Assembly (NCBI GenBank): GCA_034509735.1
Contig: JACGWO010000001.1
Coordinates: forward strand, 9,998,854-10,062,853
Length of the DNA: 64,000 nucleotides
Direction of reading: 5' to 3'
DNA from: Sesamum alatum
Lineage: Eukaryota; Streptophyta; Magnoliopsida; Lamiales; Pedaliaceae
Under the pieces are notes generated by a model that saw only the letters and a list, made by a program, of their open reading frames with translations, searched no databases and had not been told where the DNA came from. This document shows, one piece after another, positions 48,101 through 62,553 of the stretch; the first letter of the stretch is position 1, and each line of letters begins with the position of its first letter. The position numbers and the translations under genes are program-made.

Positions 48101-51100
48101 GAAGTTAAACAACCAGGCTGCTATATTCTTCCGGAACTTCCCACTCAGATTGAACTATATAGACCCATTTATCAATTTTCATGTATACCCACAAGGTTGC
48201 TTTTCACTTTCTAGCTAAACATGGCACAAACTACGCTACCATTTTATGGACCATAGCATAGAGAGTGCATCAGCACTGTCACTGCTTGAGAAGGCTGAAT
48301 AGAAATATGTACATATATTATATAGTAATAATTTAAAATACTGCACTTTGCCCCCCTTTGGGATCAGATAGTTTTTTAGGCAGAACGACGACTACAGGTT
48401 TGAGTATGGCACAAAAACTAAAATTATTGGCAATAAAAGCTATGCAAAAGGGTATTGCCAACCTTTGAATCATTCTTGAACTCAAGATATGCAGCAACTT
48501 TTCAGCAAAATTGAGTTCCTCAGATCAACAATCACAAAGAAAACAGCAATAAAGAACTAGAAAGAGACATCATGAAATTTAGGAATCATTTTGACTTGGA
48601 AAATAAGACGAAGCTTAATCTCCATTCTCTATTTCCTAAGTTCAAAATCAACTAGAGAACAAGGAACAAACAACTCCACAAAAGGATATCCTGAAAAATA
48701 GAATCATTTGGCATGGAAATATGGAAACAGCAAGCAATCTTATACAAACAAGGGTCAAATGAAACACAAGAAACCTGATTACGTGCAACTGATGTCAGGA
48801 GCTTCAAAGTAGCAAGAACAAGATCCTCATTCCAAGGTGACTGCTCACATAGAATGTTGCAAATGGATTTCCGAAAATTGGCCAGCTGCAAGAAGAATGT
48901 AGCCACATTTGATAAATTGGAGAATTTTTAGCTAAAAAATTGTGACACAATTCTGCAAGCTGGCCAAACCTGCTTATCATCCAAACAGAGATTCGCATTG
49001 CTGTAAGTATAGGATTGTGAAATATCTGCTATAAATAACACAGATAGCAACCTTGCCGCACCAATTTGTATCTTCTGGAAGAAACAACAAGAAACAAGAT
49101 GTAAGAAACAAATAAACCAGGGCAGATGACGAATGACCCAAAAATGGCAAAAGAAGCAGGTTTTCGATTTTTTCAACCCATGAAATCCTGCAAAGTAAAC
49201 ATATCCAAATGAAGGTGCTGCCTCTGAGGAAAATAGACCTACAGGATCTCGAAAGTATGACATCAATGATATGGCAGCACTGATCACAGGTATTGGCTTT
49301 GTCATTGGCGATAGAACTGCTTGATGAAAAACTGGAAGACTCGGTGAATCCTACAAAAAACAGTTAATTTTTACTCAACCATAAAATATATCTTTGCACG
49401 CCAGGTAGGGAGAAGGATAATTCTTAATGTTTCAATAATAACAGCTGCTCTATGAAATAAGATCAGAAAAACAAAACTCAGTTACTCATTTCAAATAGCT
49501 TCCTGAGCTAAAATATCAAATACCAAAATTACTAGTCAGAATAGATGCACATTCACTGTCTCATTGAAGATAACCATTAGAGTAAACCTCAGCCACCCAC
49601 ACAGGAAAGACGAAACCAAGGATGATCAGGAAAGCAAGCCTCGAGGAACGTGGCTACAAGAGACACACTGAGAAAGGTAGAGTTATTATTCACAACCTTT
49701 GTATTCAGGAAGCTGAGGACATAAATATATCAATAATATTAAGAACATGAAAAGTAACGAGCACAAACCTACGCTATTTGGTAGAACTAATTAAAGACCA
49801 CAGTGAAAGACATGCACTTTTCTGTTTCAGCTTGCACCATATAAATGAGCTAAAGATCTTTAATTACAAACTAGATTTTCCTGAAAACCAGAAAATTATA
49901 GATTATCTGGTTCACCAGATAACAAGATCTATCACCTCCAGAAAACAAGATCTATCACCTGCAAAGAATCTAATTTTAAACGTTTAACATTTTTGTCCAG
50001 GAAAAAGCGATGCAATTCAGAATAAGAAAATTTTCGTACTAAGCTCTGGGGACAAAAATAACCTTTCAATAAGCATACCTTTGAAAAAGCAGATACCATA
50101 CTGGTAAGAACATCCAACCCAGAGGATATGGCTTGATGCAGCCCCTCAATGTCCAGCATGTCCAAAAGGCGAGACACATAAAGTTTCTGTTTGAGGGCAA
50201 AAAGAAGTAGGGGGAGAAGGAAGAACTAAGGTCAAATAAGATGACTAAAGAATCACATATTGTGTAAAAGTATCTCAAGAAATGTACGGAATAAATGCAG
50301 CAGTTAACCTCTAATCCCGGTGTAGTTGCACAAACAATTCGAAAAAGTGCAGAGTGGATGGAAGAATCAGAAAGCATAATATCACGAACAACTTCCCCCA
50401 GTTTCTGACCACTTGAGATCGACCAAATACATTTCCTCATAACTTCAAGCACCTATAAACAAAGAAATCAAACTAGAAGTCAGAGGAAATTCGAAAATAT
50501 TAAAAGAAAATGGAAGTAGAGCGCAATGGAATAGGTCCACCTCCTACGTCTCCAATAGGAAGAGCTTCAATAGATGATCACCAAATATGACGTAACAATA
50601 AAATTCAAGAAAATGACTACGAGTTATTTGGAACTTCTGGACTTGATGTTGTGTAAAGCGAAAACAGGAAAAAGGAGAATTAAATTGGGAACTGCTCTCC
50701 TATTTCTTCATGCTTGTTCAATGAACTTTATGGTCTATGCTTCTTCCATATCTTGATCATTAAAACTCTATACATGTCTTTATCCTATGATTTGGCTACA
50801 AATAACAATCGCATAGTATTGTAAATGTAAAAGCAAGGATATTTAACAAATTTTTGCACAAAGAAGAAACTGATACCTTCTGTGTCACCTTCCACCGAGC
50901 ATACTTCACCTTATATTTCCAGAATTCATGATTAACAAGAACATATCGAAGGGAGAAAACAATGAGGGCAAGGATGGTATCAGTTTCTAATCCAGTCTCC
51001 AGGAGATTCATAGTGAAGTCAAGCACTGTACAATCAGTTGCAAGAATCAGCTGAAATTTCAAAAATAACAAAAATCTATTCACTAAAATAAATTAGACTA

Positions 51101-54100
51101 CTAAAAGAAGATTTATCCAGTCACACCAAAAGAAGACCCTTAAATCTCACAGTAGACCCGGTAAGGAGGAAAAAGAGAATATGAAATGCATCAACTGGGA
51201 AAGGCAAATTACAACTGGTAAATACAAAAATTATAATTGCAACATTAACGTGGTAAACTGCCAAAGGTGAACCCTGAAGATCCATGTGAAGGCTTCAGCA
51301 TGTTGTCCCCAGACGCGAATTTCAAAATCAAAAGACTATGGTGATACTTAAATAGACCCAATTTCAGTGAAATTGGATTTTCCTGGATGTCATCACGGAC
51401 CATATCTGATGGGAGAAACCACCCATGTCTCATTAACCACACCTCTCAGTAACTGTTTTTTGTTTGTCATCCGCCTGAAGCTAATCCTAGCGGAGCAATA
51501 TCCATGGGTACAGTAAGACCTCCACGAAAAACTGGAGGTTTAAATATTTTCATACAATGTGGTTAATTGTACATAATCAAATACAAGCAGGCACCACACA
51601 CTACATACATTGGTGATGCCCAATAAAAATCCACGGGATAACTAATAATCAACTCACAACACTAACTGATGATTGAAGAAGGAAGAAGTAAATTGCACAT
51701 AAGGACAAAATCATTTAGGGATATAATCCCATAGATTAAAGAAGGTAACACTTCAGATCAAATATAAGCACAAACAAAAGTAAGTAGCTAGATTAAATAA
51801 CATGCCTGAAAGAGTCAGCGAGCAATCACTCTGCTCACAGTCAATCAAAAGCATTTTGGCAAGTCTTCCAGAAAGCAACCAGGAGCCACTGGAACAATCC
51901 ACGGAAAAATATTGTCAATACATATTGATTTATATCAAGCCATTCTGAAGGTTCATTGCCTTAAGAAACAGAATCACCATAAAGACTGAAATCAAGAGAT
52001 TCAGCTGGCAAAAGAACAGAAATAAACTGCAGGGGAGAGGACAGGTATAAAGTCTCTGTTAGATAGGTGGAATCTATAAGCATGAGCTTCTCAGATTCCA
52101 TGCACCTTATCCAATGTAGTCAATCAAATTTCTCATGACAGACTTTAGTTTCAAATGACAAGCTAAAGAACATCTCAAAAGGTAAACCTCGATAAACTGT
52201 TGGGGCCGACATCAAAAGGGTTCGTCCTCAAGGCAACATCAAATATATTGCCCTTCAAGGCCATTGCAGCAACATGAGATGGCAAGCTGCAGTAACAAAA
52301 CATTGGAGAAGGGGAAAGTAAGAACTAGATACAGCAATTAGAAAATGCAAATTGATATGCAGTAAATCATATCAATTTATTCAAAATGGCCATGTTCAGA
52401 ATTTAAATTAATAAACTCCAACACCATATTTATCCAGACACTTGGTCATGAGTGACCATTATAGGGGAAAAAAAGATAGAACTGGTAACCAAATATCTAC
52501 TAAAGATACTCGTAAAATGCATATCAAGACATGTACCTCTTATCATCATGAAACCAATCATATTCACATATTCCCATTTGACAAATGAGCACCTTCAAAT
52601 AAAAGACAGGCAGGCATGCATTTGAAATATGGAAGACCAAAAGAAATAAAAATGATTACCATCTCAACATTTTCGTTAATATAGTAACCCCATTAGACAT
52701 CATTACTGCACCATTCACGCTAGGAGGGAGATTTTTCACCAAAGCACAGATAATCTCAACCACGTCGATACTGCAATTAAAGTCAGAGACTTATAAGTTG
52801 TAAGTTCAAGGAAGAAGAGAATTACTCGTATAAAATGAAAGATTATCCAAAGAATGCAAAAGATGACATAGGTGTCATACCGCACATATTTCTCCTGGAT
52901 CCCTATGCCAGTTTCTTCATCATGGAAGGAATTCCAAGCTTCCATAAGAGAATAACAAACAGCCTAACATCAACAGTTTATAAGTATTCATATCCATAAG
53001 TCTCTCCAATTGCAAGTAAAACTTTCAAACATCTGCACATATCTAATTTCAAGACATGCTATTCCCCATGAGCCACAATGCAACACTCAAGCAATCCCTC
53101 CCACCATATCCACAAGTAATTTAGATAGCATATTCACAAATTAGCGACTCAATCTTTCTGCAAACGGATGTCATAAAAAAATTCATATCGACAGGCATCT
53201 TATACAACCCAATCTTACTCTTTACACACATTTTCCACCTGCTTATATCTCCAGCCTGTACTAGAAATTATAGTGTTAATGCTTGTTAACCAGCACCCAA
53301 ACTGCCTTTTTTATGTAACTTCCAAGTTCAAGAAGAGTGGCTACTTTAAGGAAATTTTTACCCCCATCAGGACCAATAACCCCCCTTATCCACAACGAAA
53401 CATGCACACACATAGGGGGTCACAAGAATCATAAAAGGACTGCAACTTTCAACAATGTAAAAGGTGATAAAAACTGACCTTGTTTCAATAAGACAAGGGT
53501 ATAAAAAGAAAAAGCATATATAACATGATGACTACCTTGTAAAGCACTACAGACTATCTCAAACTATAACTTCGTAGGCAACTTATGCTAAAATATGACC
53601 AGACAGCAAGGCAAGGCGTACCAGTGACAATAAAATTTAGAGTTTAATAATAGTTAAAGACTATCAAAGGAAAGCAAGCAAAGATGGAAGGACAAACAGA
53701 TTACCACATTGAAAGTCACCAATCGGCTGAGCAAATCAAGTATTACAACTTGCTCCTCAGTGTTTTGTGCATACTGCTGTTGAGCTAAACGCAAAAGCAG
53801 CACAAGCAATCCAGATTCAGTGTACTGCAGAGAGGACAATGATGGCATGCATGTCGCTAGTAAGTGGAAAAGAGGGAGAGAGAACAAAACAAATGACACA
53901 GTTCAATGAAAAAAAGTGCCAACAGGACATCACAATGCACACTGAAGGTTTTATCAACAAGGATAAACAAGCACCAAATAACAGCAGCTTAGCCTACAAG
54001 AAAAGGTCACAGTCAGTGAAGAGCGGTCATCAGACCAAACATCTCAAATGGTACTCACTGCTTAACTAATTATGCACCTTGTTTCAGCCAAAGAAAGAGT

Positions 54101-57100
54101 TGGCACTGTTGTTATCACAACAGTTACCGTGCATGGGAAATGACGACAGCACCAACACAATAAGCAGGGAGTTATATATAATGACCATGAAGTGTGATCA
54201 GACAAACCAATAGTCCTGTAACTGCATACATGTAGACGCATAAGCACAGGGAAGAGGAATGATAGAATGACAGGACATCAAACTGACCAGTTCACTGACA
54301 ATAATATATGAAACAGGAGAAGTTTTCCCAGGAACGCGAAAGCAAAGCTTGTGTCAGTGTATGTAGAACGTAGGTGTGTCTGAGTGTATGAGCGCTTGTC
54401 TGTGTCGCAATGATAAACCCCAGATTCATAGTCTAGGCTAATCACAAATAGTGTTTGGTAGTGTAGGAGATACTAGAAGGAATTCGAAGACTCGAACATA
54501 ATCCTGAAGTCGGATTTTTCTTCTAAGAGGAAGAAACCCTAGAGCGGCAAGATTTATTGGGAGATTTTCTCAGAAGATACGTGTCGAAAAGGGCATCAAT
54601 ATAGACAGAGGGAATGTCAATTATATATCACTCTGTTCAAAATATGAAGAATAAAGAACGAAATGACAGATAGCAAAAAGACCAAAAGCAGTAAAATCAT
54701 TATGCATCCACCAAACTGATGCCATAGCCCAAGAAGTCACAAAGACAATGTCACAGCAAAAAGAGGACGATTCAGAAAGATAAAAATCTCATACATAAAC
54801 AACAAATGCAAAATTTAATTCACAATACCTCCCACCGCACCAGAGCATGCTTTTTGTCAATCATTCTCATCACTTGACCCCGAGATTTGCTAGGAATTAT
54901 CAAGCCTCCGATACCAGCAACTTGCAAGGGATAACGTGTTTCAATGATCTTGGGAACAACAGCATCTACCGCAGAATCACTGTTTATCTCAAGAGGAGTT
55001 GATAGCCCAACAGACTTATCAAGGAAATTAAATCTGCTCGTAAGATAATAGCAATATATTAGACAAAAATATATTCGCAACTTCTGTGTGTTTCTCAGCC
55101 AAGGCACTTAAATAAACCGTCGGTGGGAACTGAAATGTTCAAGTCTGTATGAGAAATTCAGACTAATACCTTGGTCCCTAAACTTCTAGGTTCCAGTTGT
55201 ACAAGAAATTCATGAGGAGAAATTCAGATAAAGTATGAGAATTGTAGAAAACCTACAAAGAATCTTCACTTCCTCTTAAGACATGATTCTTTTCTATCAA
55301 ACTGAGAAGGCTTCTCAATATTGTGCATTAGAAACTGAAAATAGTCGTGGACAGTGGAATTTAAACTTACAGACATGCCCCACAGAAGTAGTGTCCAGTA
55401 AACAGCTTATAATCAAAGACATTTTTGTTCGTTTCAGAGGTTAAATTATTTAATAAACAAATAAGGGGAAAAAATGAATTTCTCTTCATCAGTCCATTTT
55501 TCAGTCAATGCCCAAGGCATATTCAGCTTCAACGTAAGTGTACAACACAATCCCAGTACATTTTTTCACTCAGTTCCAGAATTTTTATCTTCTAAGGTTT
55601 GTTAAAAGAAAAACAAAATTTAACAAAGTAATTTTATGGTTTAATTGAGAAAAAATTGCTCACAAATGTAAAAGGCTAAATAACTAAATGATGCATTGAT
55701 GTACATACATGATACATGAAAAAGTATCACCAAGTTCCACTTACACACATTCTGATGGCCATGCACCTTCACAAAGGGCTGATAACAAGCTGACAAGTTC
55801 TATAGTCCGGAATGGAAATTCACCCTCTAAGTTGCAAAGAAGGCACCTGACAGGACCATCAATGAAACTGTCCCTGTCCCAAAACTGAATACAAAGGGAC
55901 TCCTGCAAAAATCAATTCTCCTAAATTAGTTATAGTAAGGCTAATGCTTTAACATGACAAAAGCATTGAATAGACAGACCTCCCCTCTGTAGATTTTGCA
56001 TAGTATCTCCAATATTAATTTCAGATTATCATCCCCAAACTGCACGATGTGGAACGTGGTATGAACATCCAAGTAACCCGAAAAATGTACTGCTTATATG
56101 TTCATTTGCTTAACATACCTGGAGACTGATCTCATAAGATGCTATAAATGCCGATATAAACGTCCTTAAAACACTCCGATAACCTGCTAGTGGACCCTGG
56201 AAAATAGTAGAGAGAAATTATATGATTCATGTAATAAAAAAAAATAAGAGATAAAATAAGAGTAATAGTCAAAATTATACAGAAATGTACGTATACATTA
56301 GAACCTAACCGCGGAGGATATGTGTGCATATGATCCTTAACAAATTAGCAAAGAAAGCTCAGAGCAATGTTATGAAAAGCGATACTCACATCTGAATCCT
56401 TCAGTGTGTCACTTTGCAGAATTTCGAGGAAATATCCCAAAGATGAAGCCTGGAATGCTTGACGAACATAACCAATGTGATCTATCTCCTGATATGAATC
56501 AACAGGATAAAAGAATAACCAAAAGTGTAGGTTGCTTCAAAAGAAAGTTACAAACAAGATAATGATGAAACATTTTCTCATTGAGAATGTACCGTTAGCA
56601 AATTATTTTCCTCTTTCCCTGGAAGAGAAGAAATTAGACAGAGAAATACGGCCCATGCCAGGATCAGAGGACCTGCTTCTTTGGCCTCAAAAACATTGAA
56701 ACTAGAAACGAAGGCATCCATTAGTTGGACATCCGCATCTGAAAAGGCAATTGTGCCCTGTCTGAGCAAGAAATAGCAAGCATTGAGTTATTTCAGAAAA
56801 TTGTAGGTTGATAAATATATACGTTCTAAAATGACAAATATTAAAAGGGTTGAGTTAAAGAGAAACAATAGCAGTTAGCTACATCAAATATAATTTGACA
56901 CGCTTTATATTTTATGCTGCAATCAGATCAAATATGGCATGCCCCAAGTGCACTCAACAGTTAAAATGATTCGGATTATTAAACTCAAAACCCCTGGCTA
57001 CAGCAAATGCATTGGAAACCATTAACACGTTATGCATCTGGTTCAGAAGTTTACCCTGAACAGGTGCTTCCATGGTGAGGTTTTAACAGTGGCATAAAGA

Positions 57101-60100
57101 GAAGACAGAGTAAAGACATGATTTCCAGACTCTCTATTTAGCAACTTAGTTGTGAAGCCAACAAACTAGTATTCACAACCATAATCCGCTAAATCCATAC
57201 CACAATCCTGAACTACTCACAGCCTAAAAACACCAACAGCACTACCTGACAGCTCCAAAACACTGCTGCCTCCTGCCGAAAGGAGCACTCACCATCTTTT
57301 GGCATCGAATGAACGGTAAAGAGGTTAGAGTCTGGTAATGTATTTCTTCAGGTGTCACATGATTTTAAATTAAGAGCATTTCATATATGGAAATAATATG
57401 ATACAATATTAACCAAAATGCTTATGGATAAGGCATTGATTTCAATACAGAAAATTCCATAGAGATGATAAGGGGGCCAGAAGAAGCATCTAGAAATGAA
57501 TGGTCATGACTAGCACACTGAAGAATGATTAGCCCCATGAATTTTATGGACTCAATGCTCTGAAAAATTTTCAAAATTCACAATTTCACAGATGCATTAT
57601 TTGCTCAGATGATTAGAGAAAGTACATCAAATTTCAACGAAGAAGGTTCGAGTTTTCATCCTTAATAACTACCCAGCATAAAAAAAGTCATGCAAGAGTT
57701 GACTAATTCTATATATCCACAGTCTGTACTCAATTGTTTTTAGCAGACAGAAGATGATAAATTAGTCTTACAGCAATTACAACTTCTTTAAGAGATCATT
57801 TCACTCTCTGAATATGAAACAGAAAATTAAACAAGAAAGAGCACCCAAAACCTGAAAGGAGTATTGTCATGGATCATTTGAAGTAGATTTTCCAGGTTTA
57901 AAGCCTCAATGAGAATGAATAGCAGCTGAACTTTGGCATGGTAAATAGAACGAATAGCTTCAGTTGATATTGCCAGTTTCTGGAAGTTGTACGACCCATT
58001 GACAATGCCCTGCATTGTGGAAAGAAAAATAAGTAGTGGAAGCATAAAATTCCTAAAGGTACAACCAGAGCAAGAGAAGGTACCTGGTATAGCATACACA
58101 ATCTCTTCCAGCATTTGGCATCACAAGTACAGTAGGACTCATAATAAACAAGGAAAAGAATGTCAAGAATTAAATTGTCCTCTATAAGTGTCTCCTCAGC
58201 CCACAAAGTGTAGAGGTCGATATCCTGCAAAAATGCCATCAAATGCACGGTCCCATCTAGGATGCAGGTCGCAAAATAATAATAAAAAAGAAAATTCGAA
58301 CCATAAATGTATGCATATAAATGTTAAAATGAAAGCAGACAGGCTTCAGTACCAATATTTCATTTGAATGTTACAACTGAGCTTACCATCTGCTCGGGGT
58401 AGTTGGAAGAGAGAAGGTCCTGGAAGATGGAAAGTAGTTTACATTCAAGTCCATCAGAAATTAACTTTTGTGCCTCCTCCAATACAGCAGAACCTTCTTC
58501 TGATTGAGAGCCAAAGTATACTATACCAAGAAAAGAAAATTCCATTACCAGAAGGCCAGGATGGTTATATAAACAAAAATTGTATAATTTGTCTTCTTAA
58601 AAGCCAACAACATAAACATGAAATACCAAAGGAATAGCTGCTAACTTCTCAAATCTAAACAGCATCATCTTCCCTGGACAGCTCCATATAAAGTTAAGAA
58701 TAAAGGCTGTCATTTTCAATATCTGAAACTGAGAATCCCATGCAGTATCTACTTCCTTAATATTTTCATTCTTCTCATCTATGGACTTTTAGAGACAATA
58801 TAGGAGTAGAGTCTGCATGATGCACTTCTACAACTATTTTTTTTTCTTTCTTTTTTTTTTTTTTTTTTTTTTGGGGGGGGGGGGGTGGGTGTTATGATGG
58901 CAAAGTTCATTTCAGCAGGACTTTAGAACAGTAACATTGATAAATTAAAAGACAATGATAAATCCGCTTCCTATTCTTCATCAAGATCTTGTGATACACA
59001 AATGGAGCCAGACCTTCTCAATGAATTACATAAGGTACAGCCTAATTAGGGGATAAAAACCAAGAAAGAAGAGTACATTTCATTAAATTACGACTAATAA
59101 ATGCACTAGAAAAATTCTCTAGCTACTGAATCACTTTGTTACCATAAACAGTCAAGTTCACAACAAATCTAGGTCATAGACTCAGTGTGCATTGAAAATT
59201 AAAATAGAAGAACCCTATTTTAAGGTACTTGGATGAAAAATTAAATGATTCTACAGCTATTAAATAGAGACATTTTGAGCACTTCTCGCATTAACATGTA
59301 GCAATTAGAGGCATTTTAAGTAAAATAAGAGGACAATCACCCACATGTAGTGAATAACACTCCTCACATTAGCATAGCAGTTAATACTTACAGGCATGCA
59401 TAAGGATCTGCCTCGTGCACTTCAACAAGCATTGCCGTTCAATGTAGTACTCAAGCACAACCTTTTAGAAAAGTAAAAAAGGTTTAAAAAAAAAAAAGCC
59501 AAATCACTGAAATATAGTAAATGATTAGAAGGTCAAGAATGTTAGACCTAGAAGGATTTCAACATAAAACTAACAGATTGGATCACTATAATTTGCATCC
59601 ACATCAAGATTCCAACAAATAATATAGCTATTCTCAGTTAACTATCACCAAACTAATGCTTTACCAAAATAGAAAGATATATTAATCGATAGTTGTAAAT
59701 TCAGAGTAAGAGGAAACATAAAGTTAGATAAACTCAGATATAAAATCACATGAACAAGTCCTTCCGTCTAGCAAAGGTAGCCTGCTATAGCCACCTTGAT
59801 ATGCCTTCCTCTGGTGAAGCTGGCAACAAATTACCTAGCCAGCGAGGTTCTGCAACCAATTTGTTTGCTCCGTAACATTCAGAAGTTGGAAAGGAGGCAT
59901 TTATATGTGAGCATTACATGCTTCCCAGATTTTCGGTCATGAGACAATGCAACCACTATTCCAGAAAGGCAAATGGTAACAATATATGACTTGGATGCTG
60001 TAGGACTAATAGTCTTGTAAGTCAAAACTACTAAGAGGAATTATAGACAAGAGAAGAAGATCATGCTTACCAAATTTAGAATATCTTGATGTATATCACT

Positions 60101-60811
60101 AACTGCTGCATCATTTCGCTCCATTGATCTTTTTACAAGGATATAAGACTGCACCTCATCTAAACACTGGCAAGTATGCAAGTTATTTCACTGTCTGAAC
60201 AAATGAAAACAGTATCAACTAATTCAAGCAGCAGCCTGGGTTATATGGCAGTCAATACAGTAAACCAAGTGATAGAGGTTGTCAACTTTTACCAGGATAG
60301 AACTAATCTTGAGTGCTGCATCTTTCAATTCAGGCTGTACATTCAACTCGTGTGGACCTATCTTGACTCTTGGTGAATCCAATGCTTCCCTTGATCTCTG
60401 ATTTGGCGACTTGAATTGCAAGATGGTGTCCAGAAACCAAGCGTGATTATCCTTCAACTTCTTCTCCTGAAGTACATCGACTCAATCACACGACTCATCG
60501 AGGTTTTCACCATTAACAATACATGTAGACGGGATTTCACGTTACGTCGAATGTTACTATTGCAGAAGTCAATTCATGCAGCACACTATACTTGCAATTT
60601 TTACATACTCACAGACATGATTTCGGAAGTAACTTTTTTATTCGTTTTGTTTCAGAATTCTTACCAAAGACTTGGGAAGGTCGGAGGAGACGGAGGCGGT
60701 TTCAAGTTCGCTGAGAAAGGCATTAAAAGGTTCCCACCAGAGGGAAGCATCAACTGCTTTTGTAGAGTTGGGAGATTGATCGGTGGCGTTTGTAGTTGCT
60801 GCTGTCGCCAT
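42126..60811 (-). CDS. NUP188: Nuclear pore complex protein NUP188
   Basis: Thirty-two exons on the minus strand sum to 5,955 nt (1,984 residues), close to Arabidopsis NUP188 (AT4G38760). NUP188 is an inner-ring scaffold nucleoporin. Exons: 60665-60811, 60293-60466, 60071-60166, 59392-59461, 58387-58520, 58084-58224, 57852-58009, 56593-56761, 56390-56488, 56119-56196, 55980-56039, 55745-55902, 54829-55033, 53705-53824, 52881-52963, 52660-52770, 52188-52286, 51806-51888, 50877-51025, 50309-50452, 50079-50186, 49243-49350, 48970-49074, 48775-48885, 47547-47719, 46982-47447, 46716-46823, 46237-46295, 45217-45601, 42767-44311, 42327-42534, 42126-42226. Diagnostic segments: KDNHAWFLDTILQFKSP, LWAEETLIEDNLILDILFL, AGPLILAWAVFLCLISSLPG, FLRALWQGAP and the tail LKQIVSFVYPEL. 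The protein is alpha-helical throughout. Intron 18 appears to use a GC donor. Weakest borders: exons 15-18 and 26. Confidence 0.9.
57603..57690 (+). mobile_element. SINE head in NUP188 intron 7
   Basis: Box A-like GCTCAGATGATTAGAGA (from 57603) and box B-like GGTTCGAGTTTTC (57645-57657) are spaced as in a pol III promoter, followed by an A-run near 57680. It lies antisense within an intron. The body is short and no target duplication was found. Confidence 0.45.
58837..58885. repeat. Poly-T / poly-G tract in NUP188 intron 4
   Basis: A T-rich run including 22 T at 58851-58872 is followed at once by 13 G at 58873-58885. Confidence 0.9.
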
Positions 60812-61266
60812 TGCAGACGCTTGAATTCACCGTACGAAAGAGGGAGAGAGCAACTGAAACTTTTTGAAACCCTAGAAGGCTAGAACCCGCCCGCGCTCTC
60901 TGCAATTTCGAAGTAAAACAGAGAAGAACGGGCACCGACCCAAAAGTGTACCGTTGGGTTTAGGGCAAGGCTTTAGAAACCGTTGCTGTATATCGCAGAA
61001 ACAGAGGAACGGGCGGGCACCAAACCCACAAATAGGCCGTTGGGGTTAGAGCAGGGTTTTAGAATCAAAATCAGGATACAGGAGCGTTGGCGCTACATAT
61101 GGCAGTGGCGGATTTGAGATTTTAGAGACGTTAGTGCTGGACAGAGACTAGACAATTAATGGGCTAATGGACCCAGCCCATAGTAATGTGGACGTAAACT
61201 ATGCACATGAATACGGATTTGGGCACCTTATCGTTGGTTTTCAGTTTAAAATAAATGGTACGTTAC
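60812..61266. promoter_or_regulatory. NUP188 upstream region
   Basis: In gene orientation the leader contains AAACCCTAG near the ATG and repeated GTTTCTAAA/GCCCG stretches. ATGGGCTAATGGACCCAGCCCATAG near 61158-61182 contains site II-like GGGCC/TGGGC motifs on both strands. No clear TATA box is seen, fitting a housekeeping gene. Confidence 0.4.
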
Positions 61267-61600
61267 ATCTAGCACAGTCACAAATATCGTTTTGTTATTT
61301 GAAAAAGTATATGTATTTTCTCAAATTGAAAATAATTATATAATCTTATAGGATGATATAAAAATATTATTTTACTTTTATTGATTTTTTTTATTTTTTC
61401 AAAAAAAAAATTGAAAAATATAAAAACTCTGTGCTCGTTGTTTGAAAATTTATAAATATCCTATTCAAATTAAAAATAATTATGTAGCCTCTAGGTGATG
61501 ATGTGAAAAGTACTACTTCACTCTTGCTAAATTTTTATTTAAATAAAAGTATTTAAAAAAAATATAGAAAACCTGAGTGGGTAAAATACATAATTCGTGG
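61267..61600. repeat. Diverged tandem duplication, about 165 bp units
   Basis: Unit 1 (from about 61285, CGTTTTGTTATTTGAAAA...AAATTGAAAATAATTATATA) is echoed from about 61437 (CGTTGTTTGAAAATTTATAAATA...AAATTAAAAATAATTATGTAG), including a following GATGAT / ACTTT..TTGCTAAA arrangement. Identity is modest. Confidence 0.45.
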
Positions 61601-62431
61601 AGAATATTGGTCCATATAAATATTTTACAAAATTTAAAAAATGTATAAAATTATAACTTGTAATCCAAATAGGCATTTTGGCGATTCACCCACAAAAATT
61701 GGATGGGACTTAACGAACGCTAATGGATGTGGTTTGTTGTTAGACGGATGTTAAGGTCATGGGCTATTTGTAATTTTTCAAAGGTAAATTACAGCTACCT
61801 TCCCATGAGGTTGCGGATATACAATCTTATTTTATAATAGTTTATGTATTTGCCTTGATTTACATTTAAAAATTTGTGCACGGGAGGACAGCGTGTGTAA
61901 GCTGCTAGTACTATAATTCATTAAGGATGAATTTGATGTTATGATCTTGTGTAACTACCATTTGATAGTTTTTCAAACTAGATTGCTATATTATAATTGG
62001 TTACGGGTGAATTTGGTATTATGGTCTTGCATAACTATTGCTTGATAATTTTATTTCTTTTATTTTTCAAGTTTCTCATGTTTTCTTTTTAAAATGTTCT
62101 CGGGATATGGATATGAAAATAATTAACTTGTGAATAAAAGAAAGAATCAATTACCATCCATGTTTCTTCTCGAGAAAATAAAATATTAAGTTTGTAGTTT
62201 ATGTATTAGCAAAATATATAAATATTTTATTTTAAACAAATTTTAAAAGTGCGGCACAATTAATAGTTCTAAATTCTTATATATTTATGACTAGCCGTCG
62301 TCGCACGCCGTTCTTATGTGCATATAATAAATAACTTTTATGCTTTAAAATATATTATAAATAAGAGTAAAATATATAAACTAACACATCACATTAAATA
62401 ATAGAAAGGAAAGAAAGAAAAAAATAATTTA

Positions 62432-62553
62432 TCAATTAATATAAAATTTGAAAAGTTGAATAAAGTAGTTATCTTATCAGTTGAATGTTATTTCAATTAA
62501 TATAAAATTTGAAAAATTGAATAAACTAGTTATCTTATCAGTTGAGGGTTATT
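62432..62553. repeat. Tandem repeat, two units of 61 bp
   Basis: The unit TCAATTAATATAAAATTTGA...TTATCTTATCAGTTGA repeats with a period of 61 bp (62432-62492 and 62493-62553) and few mismatches. Confidence 0.85.

Noticed and set aside
51060..51110. Alternative acceptors for NUP188 exon 19 at TTTTAG or TTTCAG
   Set aside because: They either add residues absent from relatives or leave the frame; the acceptor at 51026-51027 joins LTLS to VLDFTMNL as in other NUP188 proteins.
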